45,583 nt of DNA from Collinsella aerofaciens (lineage in GTDB: Bacteria; Actinomycetota; Coriobacteriia; Coriobacteriales; Coriobacteriaceae): NCBI RefSeq assembly GCF_005845035.1, contig NZ_SPFO01000003.1:127888-173470 (forward strand). The letters are read 5' to 3'. A program made the position numbers and the translations under genes. Below are positions 23,191-30,248 of this stretch, one piece after another. Every line of letters starts with the position of its first letter. Position 1 is the stretch's first letter. A model generated the notes under the pieces. It was given only the letters and a program-made list of their open reading frames with translations, ran no database searches and was not told the DNA's origin.

Positions 23191-25206
23191 CTACATCACC
23201 TCCGCGTGAGGGGTCAAACCATTTGCCTTGAGCACCTCGTCGGGGAGCTCGGAATAGAAGTGCTCGGTGCCGGGCACGCGCTTGAAGACCGGACGGGTGT
23301 CCAGGCCAATACGCGGGTGGCTCGAGCGGGGCGCGAAGCGATCGCCCTTGGGGAAATCGCGCGGGCTCGGAACGGCGCCGGGCACCTGGTGCAGGCGGCC
23401 CGAACCGCTCTCGATGGACAGAACGGAACCCAGAAGACCGCGGGTGTACTCGTGGATCGGGTTAGTGAGCAGCTCCTTGGTGGGCGCCTGCTCGATAACC
23501 TGGCCAGCGTACATAACCGTGATGTTATGGGCGACCTCGGCGACCAGCGCCAGGTCGTGCGAAACGAAGATCATGGCAAAGCCGAGCTTGGCCTGAAGAT
23601 CGTTGAGCAGCTTGATGACCTGCTTCTGGACGGTAACGTCCAGAGCGGTCGTGGGCTCGTCGCAGATGACCAGCTTGGGGTCGCGGGTAAGGGCCATAGC
23701 GATCAGGACACGCTGACGCTGGCCGCCGGAAAGCTCGTGCGGATAGCTCTCGAGCGTGCGCTTGGGATCGAGGCCGACGAGCTCCAGGAGCTCCTCGGCG
23801 CTGCGGGTTCCGCCGCGCTTGGTGAGCTGCTTCATCTGGGCAGAGATGAGCATGGAGGGGTTGAGCGAGGACAGGGCGTCCTGATAGACCATAGCGATAT
23901 CGGTACCGCGCAGGCCGAACCACTCCTTCTTGCTCATCTTGAGCAGGTCACGGCCCTCCCAGAGGACCTCGCCGGAAAGATGCTCGTCCTCATCGGTCAG
24001 GCCCATGATGGCCAGCGTGGTGATGGACTTACCGCAACCGGACTCGCCCACCAGGCCCATGGTCTGACCAGGACGGACGTCAAAGTTGACATGGTCGACG
24101 ACGTTGATATCACCGTGATGCTCAAACTGAATGCAGAAGTCACGGACCGAGAGAATCGGTTCGACAGACTCGTCGGGCACATGGCGATCGTCACGCTTGA
24201 GCTCGACATCGCGCAGGGCGCCAAGGCGAGCGGAGAGGGACTGGGCCTGCTCCTTGTAGGCGCGAACGGGGTCGGAGACCAGCAGGTCGGCCTCGCGACG
24301 CTTGGAGGAATCGGTCGGATCCAGGGCGGCAGAGGGAGCAGCGGCCATGGCGTCGGTAATGCCCTCGGAGAGGATGTTGAGCGCCAGGCAGGTGATCATG
24401 ATGGCCAGGCCCGGGAACAGCGCCTGCCACCAACGGCCGGCGAGCACGCCGCCGCGGGCGTCGGCGAGGATGTTGCCCCAGGTAGCGGTGGGCTCCTGGA
24501 TACCAGCGCCGATGAAGGTCAGCGAGGCCTCGAAGATGATAGCGTCGGCGACCAGGGTAACGGTGAAGACCATGATCGGGGCGATGCAGTTACGCAGAAC
24601 ATGCTTGATCAAAATCCACGGAGCCTTGGCGCCGGAAACGATGACCGCGCGGACATAGTCCTCGCCGTACTCGGACACGATGTTGGCGCGCACGATACGG
24701 GCAATCTGCGGAGTGTACATAAAGCCGATGGCGAAGATGATCGACGGCACGGAGTTGCCCAGGATGGAGACGAAGACGGCCGCGAGGGCGATGCCCGGGA
24801 TGGACATGATGATGTCCAAGATACGCATGATCGTCTCGGAGACGGCCTTGCGCGAAACCGCTGCAAGGGCGCCAACGACCGAGCCGCAGACCAGAGCCAT
24901 GGCAGTGGCGCCAAAGCCGATAATCAGCGAGTAACGACCACCGTAGAGCATACGCGACAGAATGTCGCGACCCTTATCGTCGGTACCGAAAATAAATCCG
25001 TTGCCGGGAGCCTGGCGAGCCGTAAAAATCTCGACCGGGCTATAGGGGGCAAGAAGGGGCGCCAGAATCGCAGTCAGGGCGACCAGCACCAGCACGACGG
25101 CTGCAATCTTAGAAGACAGCGTCATCTTCTTCCAGCCACCGAGCTTGAGCCCCTTGGAGGCAGCCTTCTCGAGCTGCTCGGTTTGCTTCTCTCGAATCTT
25201 TACCAT
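23191..25206 (-). CDS. Sialic acid ABC importer, fused permease-ATPase (DppC-DppD)
   Basis: A 671-residue fusion. Residues about 1-300 are a DppC-type permease with about six membrane segments (first one AAVVLVLVALTAILAPLLA; GTDDKGRDILSRMLYGGRYS; coupling loop around GAKAPWILIKHVLRN). After a charged linker of about 60 residues comes a DppD-type ATPase with GESGCGKS, YQDALSSLNP, SGGQRQR and VICDEPTTALD. In its C-terminal oligopeptide domain the usual cysteines are gone (RFAPRSSHP where OppD here has FSPRCP). Permease-ATPase fusions are, from memory, found in SatABCD/SiaEFGI-type sialic acid importers, which supports the assignment. It starts 3 nt after the partner permease stop. Confidence 0.88.
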   Translation of the reverse strand: MVKIREKQTEQLEKAASKGLKLGGWKKMTLSSKIAAVVLVLVALTAILAPLLAPYSPVEIFTARQAPGNGFIFGTDDKGRDILSRMLYGGRYSLIIGFGATAMALVCGSVVGALAAVSRKAVSETIMRILDIIMSIPGIALAAVFVSILGNSVPSIIFAIGFMYTPQIARIVRANIVSEYGEDYVRAVIVSGAKAPWILIKHVLRNCIAPIMVFTVTLVADAIIFEASLTFIGAGIQEPTATWGNILADARGGVLAGRWWQALFPGLAIMITCLALNILSEGITDAMAAAPSAALDPTDSSKRREADLLVSDPVRAYKEQAQSLSARLGALRDVELKRDDRHVPDESVEPILSVRDFCIQFEHHGDINVVDHVNFDVRPGQTMGLVGESGCGKSITTLAIMGLTDEDEHLSGEVLWEGRDLLKMSKKEWFGLRGTDIAMVYQDALSSLNPSMLISAQMKQLTKRGGTRSAEELLELVGLDPKRTLESYPHELSGGQRQRVLIAMALTRDPKLVICDEPTTALDVTVQKQVIKLLNDLQAKLGFAMIFVSHDLALVAEVAHNITVMYAGQVIEQAPTKELLTNPIHEYTRGLLGSVLSIESGSGRLHQVPGAVPSPRDFPKGDRFAPRSSHPRIGLDTRPVFKRVPGTEHFYSELPDEVLKANGLTPHAEVM

Positions 25207-25209
25207 AAT

Positions 25210-26166
25210 CTACACCGTCCTGATGCGCGGGTTGATGAGCAGGTAGAGCATGTCAACCACGATGTTGATGATGATGAAGGCAAGAGCAACGACGATAACG
25301 ACGCCCTGAACCAGGTTCGCCTCGTTGCCCTGAACGCCCTGCAAAATCGCGGTGCCCATGCCGGGGAGGTTGAAGATAACCTCGATGACGACGGCGCCGC
25401 CCATGAGGTAACCAATCTTAAGACCGAGGGTGGTGACCGGGGTGATCAGCGCATTGCGAAGAACGTTGATGCCGACGACGACCTTCTCGGGAACGCCGGC
25501 GCCGCGAGCCATACGGACATAATCCTTGTCGAGCTCCTCGACCATGGCGGTACGCACGATACGAGTCATCTGGCCCGTCAGCGGAAATGCCAAGGCGATA
25601 GCGGGCATGATCATACGTCCCAGATAGCCAACCGGATTCGTGGTGAAGTGAGGCAGAGCACCCGATGCCGGGAGCACCTTAAGGTAGGAAGAGAACAGCA
25701 GGATCAACAGAACGGCAAGCCAGAACGACGGGGTTGCCAAGCCGGCGATGGAAAAGACGCGGATCACTTGGTCCGGCCATTTGTCGCGATACAGTGCCGC
25801 GATGACGCCGAGCAAAAACGAAACGACTGCACCGATGGCAAGACCGATAAAGGTCAGCTGCATCGTGACGGGCAGGGCCGTGGAGATGCGTTTGGCAACG
25901 GAGTTGCGAGCAGCACCATAGGTGCCCATGTCGCCATGGATCAGATCGCCCATATAGCGCACGTAGCGCACGGGCCAGGGGTCGTCCAGACCATACTTCT
26001 CATGGTACTCGGCAACCGCCTCGGGCGAGGCACCGTCACCCAACGCCGTGTAGGCGGGGTCGGTCTTGGAGAACGACATAAGGAAGAACACCAGGACGGT
26101 GACGCCCAATGCCATGATCGGCAGCGCCACAAGACGCCTTCCAATCAAACGTAGCAAGTTGTTCAC
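25210..26166 (-). CDS. Sialic acid ABC importer, permease (DppB family)
   Basis: A 318-residue membrane protein of the DppB family. It has the N-terminal helix (LVALPIMALGVTVLVFFLM), a loop with KTDPAYTALGDGASPEA where peptide permeases usually show PGDP, the coupling segment RMARGAGVPEKVVVGINVLRN, and the end DMLYLLINPRIR. The GTG at 26166 follows GGGGAG by about 6 nt and is preferred to a TTG at 26199. It forms the channel with the permease half of the next gene. It follows the binding-protein gene after an attenuator-like hairpin. Confidence 0.88.
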   Translation of the reverse strand: MNNLLRLIGRRLVALPIMALGVTVLVFFLMSFSKTDPAYTALGDGASPEAVAEYHEKYGLDDPWPVRYVRYMGDLIHGDMGTYGAARNSVAKRISTALPVTMQLTFIGLAIGAVVSFLLGVIAALYRDKWPDQVIRVFSIAGLATPSFWLAVLLILLFSSYLKVLPASGALPHFTTNPVGYLGRMIMPAIALAFPLTGQMTRIVRTAMVEELDKDYVRMARGAGVPEKVVVGINVLRNALITPVTTLGLKIGYLMGGAVVIEVIFNLPGMGTAILQGVQGNEANLVQGVVIVVALAFIIINIVVDMLYLLINPRIRTV

Positions 26167-26227
26167 GTTCTCTCCCCTTTCTTTTGTCGGTAGGACCAAC
26201 TGGTATATGAGTACGGATACTCATTAC

Positions 26228-26261
26228 AAGACCCGAGCGACATCGTTGCCGCCCGGGTCTT
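26228..26261 (-). terminator. Attenuator-like hairpin after the binding-protein gene
   Basis: On the minus strand AAGACCCGGGCG pairs with CGCTCGGGTCTT (one mismatch) across a 10-nt loop and is followed by GTAATG, a very short T-tract. It lies between the solute-binding gene and the permease, as in the opp operon, and probably lowers expression downstream. Confidence 0.6.
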
Positions 26262-26323
26262 TGTTTCAACTATGAGGATACGGTCCCAACGACCGACATC
26301 CTGCATACAGACTCAAGCGAGTC

Positions 26324-27937
26324 TTACGCCTTGACGGTCGCAACGCCCCTGAAGGACATGCTCGTCGTGCCGATGCCCTTGAAGCCATCGAGAGCCTCGC
26401 CGTTGGGCGCAGTGGACGGATCGTCCCAGGAAGCGGAGACGGTCTTGACGTGGACAACGGGGTACAGAACGGCGTTGTCGGCAATGATGTCGAAGCACTC
26501 GTTCCACTTCTTCTGCTGCTCGTCGCCCTCGGCGGCAAGAGCCTCGTCCATGAGACCATGGAGCTTCTGCCACTCAGCGGACTCCTTCCACGGGCAACGG
26601 GTCTGCATCCAGACGTTGTCGCCGTACCACCAGTTGAGCAGCAGGTCGGGGTCGGCGCCGAAGCAGGAAGGATCGCCAGGGGCAAGGAGGATATCGTAGG
26701 CCTCGCCGCCGTCGATGGCAGCGTAGGTAGCCGGCGAGGTATCGGTCTGGATGGTCACATCGAAGCCGAGAGCGTCGAGGTCGTTCTTGACCTGGGCGGC
26801 CATGCCCTTAATCTGCTCGTTGTCGGTGGTGCGCAGGGTGATGGCACCCGGGGTGATGCCAGACTCCTCGATGAGCTTCTTAGCCTTCTTGGCGTCGGTC
26901 TTGTACACCGTGGAAGCCTCATGATAGTTGGTGAAGCTCTTGGGCAGGTAGCAGCTGGCAGCGGTGGCAAGGCCGGCGAAGGTGTTGCTGACCATCTTCT
27001 CGGTGTCGAGCGCATACATGACAGCCTGACGGACCTTGACGTTGTTCCAAGGCTCCTTGGCTACGTTGAACATGATGAAGCGGGTGCCGAAACCCTGAAC
27101 GTTATCGATCTTGCAGCCGGCGCTCTCGAGCTGGTCGACGGCGTCAGCGGTAACGAGCTCCATAACGAGCGTGGAGCCCTCCTGCTGAGCGGTAACGCGA
27201 GCGGTGGGGTCGGTCAGGATGCTGTACTGGATCTTCTTATCCTCGGCAGCGTACTCACCGTTGTACTCGGGGTTGGGAACCAGGGTGATCTCGGTATCGG
27301 AGATAGAGTCGTACATCCAGGGGCCGGAGCCGATCGGCTGCTTGGCGCGATCCTCCTCGGTCTGGGTGGCCGGGGTAACGCGGACGATGGCCAGACGATC
27401 CTTGAGCAGGGAGAAGTTGGGGACCTTGGTCTTGACCGTCACGGTGCTGGCGTCCTTGGCCTCGATGGACTCGAAGGGCTGGAAGAACGGAGCATAGGTA
27501 GCGGAAGCGGCGCAAGCGGTGTAGGAGGCGACGACATCGTCAGCGGTGACCTCGGTGCCATCGGAGAACTTGGCGCCCTTGCGGATGGTGACCTCGAAAG
27601 TGGTGTCGTCCACAGACTTGGGATCGTCGGTGGCGAGCTCGTTGAAGGTGCTGTAGTCGTGGTAATCGATGCCGTAGAGGCCCTCGACGACGTGCCAGTT
27701 AGCACCCAGGCCCACAGCGGAGCCGGTGCTGGCGGGATCGAAGCTGGACGGAGCGTAAGCGGAACCAGCGGTGATCACGCCGCCGCCACGGTTGGCGGAA
27801 TCGGTGGAACCGGAAGCGGAACCCTCGTCGCTAGAGCTGCCACCGCAGCCGGTGAGACCAAGCCCTGCGACAGCAGCGACGCTGCCGGTGAGGCCGAGGA
27901 ACGAACGCCTGGACATACCCTTGTTGATGATGGCCAT
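26324..27937 (-). CDS. Sialic acid ABC importer, solute-binding lipoprotein (SBP_bac_5)
   Basis: A 537-residue extracytoplasmic binding protein. The signal has a clear twin-arginine motif (SRRSFLG) and a lipobox LTGC, then a Ser/Gly-rich linker, so it is probably a Tat-exported lipoprotein. The SBP_bac_5 fold is supported by VIRKGAKFSDG-type and VTADDVVASY motifs, PIGSGPWMYDS and WNNVKVRQAVMYALD. The ATG at 27937 follows AGGAG by about 5 nt. It is the first gene of the nan operon, downstream of a 364-nt leader region with palindromes. Sialic acid as ligand is inferred from context; a peptide ligand is not excluded by sequence alone. Confidence 0.83.
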   Translation of the reverse strand: MAIINKGMSRRSFLGLTGSVAAVAGLGLTGCGGSSSDEGSASGSTDSANRGGGVITAGSAYAPSSFDPASTGSAVGLGANWHVVEGLYGIDYHDYSTFNELATDDPKSVDDTTFEVTIRKGAKFSDGTEVTADDVVASYTACAASATYAPFFQPFESIEAKDASTVTVKTKVPNFSLLKDRLAIVRVTPATQTEEDRAKQPIGSGPWMYDSISDTEITLVPNPEYNGEYAAEDKKIQYSILTDPTARVTAQQEGSTLVMELVTADAVDQLESAGCKIDNVQGFGTRFIMFNVAKEPWNNVKVRQAVMYALDTEKMVSNTFAGLATAASCYLPKSFTNYHEASTVYKTDAKKAKKLIEESGITPGAITLRTTDNEQIKGMAAQVKNDLDALGFDVTIQTDTSPATYAAIDGGEAYDILLAPGDPSCFGADPDLLLNWWYGDNVWMQTRCPWKESAEWQKLHGLMDEALAAEGDEQQKKWNECFDIIADNAVLYPVVHVKTVSASWDDPSTAPNGEALDGFKGIGTTSMSFRGVATVKA

Positions 27938-28006
27938 GTCTTCTCCTATCAATAGAGAATCTTACTCGGGAGCACCTAGACTTGCCCCCGCGCAACTTAC
28001 GGACGA

Positions 28007-28034
28007 TATATACCTTACCTACCGACGTACCCAA
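28007..28034 (-). promoter_or_regulatory. Second candidate promoter of the sialic acid operon
   Basis: On the minus strand TTGGGT (28029-28034) is 16 bp from TATATA (28007-28012). It would give a leader of about 60 nt. The -35 is weak. If this is the real promoter, the palindromes at 28056-28138 are upstream regulator sites. Confidence 0.35.
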
Positions 28035-28055
28035 CTGAGGTGCCGCGCTCGGCGA

Positions 28056-28138
28056 CCGATACATACATACGCTTGAACGGTATTTACTACCGTTCACCGA
28101 ATTCGTTGACAAACGATTCGCCAGACAGTATGTATCGG
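28056..28138 (-). promoter_or_regulatory. Nested palindromes with an embedded promoter upstream of the sialic acid operon
   Basis: Three inverted repeats nest like a cloverleaf. A perfect 11-bp outer pair (28056-28066 with 28128-28138, CCGATACATAC) encloses two inner ones: GAACGGTA/TACCGTTC (28075-28095, perfect 8 bp) and CGAATTCGTT/AACGATTCG (28098-28120, one bulge). On the minus strand TTGTCA (28107-28112) is 17 bp from TAGTAA (28084-28089), so one inner palindrome covers the -10 and the other the -35. This looks like paired repressor operators, or a three-way RNA junction if transcribed from further upstream. Confidence 0.6.
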
Positions 28139-28197
28139 CGAGGTGAGATATCAGTCTTCGTCAACCCGCAGGATAGCAGGGTTTTCGCTTGGGTTAG

Positions 28198-28209
28198 TCA
28201 AACGTTTTA
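28198..28209 (-). promoter_or_regulatory. Possible LacI-family operator
   Basis: The minus strand reads TAAAACGTTTGA, a near-palindrome around a central CG with AAACGTTT as the core, as in many LacI/CcpA-type sites. It lies about 260 nt upstream of the binding-protein gene and 106 nt before the end of the gap after uvrC. The rest of 28139-28301 shows no gene and no clear uvrC terminator. Confidence 0.25.
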
Positions 28210-28301
28210 GCGTTAATAAAACCCGAAACTAGCAGGCAATCATGGCGAAATAAATGGTTGAAAATCGCACGATCATGTATATCAGTTGTTTAGGCTCGTG
28301 T

Positions 28302-30248
28302 TTAGCTACCGGAATGGCCAGCCGCCGCCTCGGCGCGCTCGGCATTCCATGCAACGAGCGCCTCGTGGACCGCCTTGGCAACATCGGCAGGTATGCCGCG
28401 AACTTCCGCGATCTCTTGCTCGCTCGCCGCGCGCAAACGCTTCATCGAGCCAAAATGGCGCATAAGGGCACGTTTTCTGGTGGGTCCCACGCCTGGAACG
28501 TCATCGAGTACCGAAACCGTCATGGCTTTATCGCGCAACTCGCGGTGGAACGTGATGGCAAATCGGTGGGACTCATCGCGTACCTGTTTAATTAGATAGA
28601 GCGAAGCAGACCCGGTCGGCAGCACGACAGGAGTCTCGTCCCAAGGCACAAAAACTTCCTCGTCGGCCTTCGCCAAGCCACAAACTGGTATATCGAGCCC
28701 AAGAGCCTCAAGTTGCTTGATCGCAGCGGTCAATTGCGGCTTACCGCCATCGACAACGAGCAAATCGGGGCGCGAGCCAAAGCGCTCGTCGGCCATGCGC
28801 TCGGGAGCATAGCGTCGTCCCAAAACCTCGGACATCGACACGAAGTCGTTTGCCTCGTCCAATTCGGCCTGAATTTTAAAACGACGGTACTGGCTCTTGT
28901 CGGCGCGCCCGTTGGTAAACACCACCATCGAGGCGACCGTAAAGGTGCCATGCAGTGTAGAGATATCGAAGCACTCGATACGCAACGGCGGCGATGGCAG
29001 CGCCAGCGCGCTTTCGAGCTCCAGGAGCGCTTGATTGGTGCGGTCGTCAGCGTACCCCGTTCGCATCATATAGCGCATGAGGGCATGGCGCGCATTTTTG
29101 GATGCCATATCGAGCAGACGGTGCTTTTCGCCACGCTGCGGCCTATGGAGATGGCAGGAACGCTCACGCTTGCCCGCAAGCCACTCCCCCAGCGCCTCCG
29201 CATCCTCAAGCTCGACGGAAAGGTTGACCTCAGCTGGAATATCAGCCGTCTCGTCGTAATAGCGCTTAAGAAAGCCCGATTGAAGTTCCTCTTCGTCGAC
29301 ATCCAAACCCTTATCGAGAATAAACTCGCAGGTTCGAACCGTTCGACCCTCACGCACGACAAAGACGCAAGCGGCGGAGATGGTCTCCTCGCGATAGAAA
29401 CCGATGACATCGATATCGACACTGGAGGGAAAAACGACTTGTTGACGATCGTCCAGACCCCTGATGACCTCCAAACGACGTTTGACGCGTGCCGCGCGCT
29501 CAAAGTCGAGCGCCTCGGCGGCATCCGTCATCTCGGAGGTCAGCTCATCGACGACATCCTTGCGATGGCCCGACAAAAAGCGCTCGACACGCTTGACGTT
29601 CTTGGCATAGTCTGCCGGGGAAATCGCGCCGACACACGCACCCGGGCCGCGCCCGACATGGTAGTCAAAGCAGGGACGCCCGTTTTGCGCGCAAATCATA
29701 TTGACGATGTCTTCCTCGCCCTTGTGGGACTCGACGATACGACGACAACGACGCCATTCCGCACAAGAAGCCGAGCAGATCGGGATCACCTTGCGCAGCG
29801 TGTCAATGGTCTCACGTGCCGCACGGCTATCGGTATAGGGTCCAAAATAGCGCGTTCCCGGCTTATGACGCTCACGCGTATATTTGATAGCGGGATACAG
29901 GTCGCCCTTTGTAATGGCGATAAAGGGGTAGCTCTTGTCATCCTTGAGGTCGACGTTAAAGTACGGATGGTACTGACCAATCAAATTGCGCTCGAGCACC
30001 AACGCCTCATGCTCGGTCTCCACCACGATATAGTCAAAGCTCGCCACCAGCTGCATCATCAGCGGGATCTTTTGACGCTCATCCTGCAGTGTCACGTATT
30101 GACGCATGCGGGCGCGTAGGTTTTTCGCCTTGCCCACGTAGATGACATCGCCCTTGGCATCCTTCCAAAGGTAGCAACCGGGTTGTGTGGGAACGCGCGA
30201 AACCTGCTCGGCAAGCGTTGGAATGTTGTCGTGACCGGCCACGCGCAC
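28302..30248 (-). CDS. uvrC: Excinuclease ABC subunit C
   Basis: A 648-residue nucleotide-excision repair nuclease. A GIY-YIG domain (CYLWKDAKGDVIYVGKAKN) lies at about residues 20-100, a UVR motif at about 235-270, an RNase H-like endonuclease domain with CFDISTLHGT and VVDGGKPQLTA, and C-terminal helix-hairpin-helix motifs (VPGVGPTRKRAL, VRGIPADVAKAV). The region that binds an Fe-S cluster is odd: Cys158 and Cys193 are 34 residues apart rather than about 11, and in C-x7-C-x3-C the middle Cys is Gly201. Extra Cys162, Cys168 and Cys186 lie in the insertion. A GTG start follows the murJ stop directly. Confidence 0.95.
   Translation of the reverse strand: MRVAGHDNIPTLAEQVSRVPTQPGCYLWKDAKGDVIYVGKAKNLRARMRQYVTLQDERQKIPLMMQLVASFDYIVVETEHEALVLERNLIGQYHPYFNVDLKDDKSYPFIAITKGDLYPAIKYTRERHKPGTRYFGPYTDSRAARETIDTLRKVIPICSASCAEWRRCRRIVESHKGEEDIVNMICAQNGRPCFDYHVGRGPGACVGAISPADYAKNVKRVERFLSGHRKDVVDELTSEMTDAAEALDFERAARVKRRLEVIRGLDDRQQVVFPSSVDIDVIGFYREETISAACVFVVREGRTVRTCEFILDKGLDVDEEELQSGFLKRYYDETADIPAEVNLSVELEDAEALGEWLAGKRERSCHLHRPQRGEKHRLLDMASKNARHALMRYMMRTGYADDRTNQALLELESALALPSPPLRIECFDISTLHGTFTVASMVVFTNGRADKSQYRRFKIQAELDEANDFVSMSEVLGRRYAPERMADERFGSRPDLLVVDGGKPQLTAAIKQLEALGLDIPVCGLAKADEEVFVPWDETPVVLPTGSASLYLIKQVRDESHRFAITFHRELRDKAMTVSVLDDVPGVGPTRKRALMRHFGSMKRLRAASEQEIAEVRGIPADVAKAVHEALVAWNAERAEAAAGHSGS

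Noticed and set aside
22141..26154. A 1337-codon open frame on the plus strand, antisense to the sialic acid importer genes
   Set aside because: Its translation is low-complexity (many Gly, Asp, His, Arg) with no domain, and the opposite strand encodes clear ABC transporter proteins across the whole stretch. Long antisense frames are expected in G+C-rich genes.
28056..28138. A tRNA gene or T-box leader, suggested by the cloverleaf-like folding
   Set aside because: There is no GGTTCGAAT-type T loop, no 7-bp acceptor with CCA, and no T-box sequence; the arms fit operator palindromes or a simple three-way junction better.
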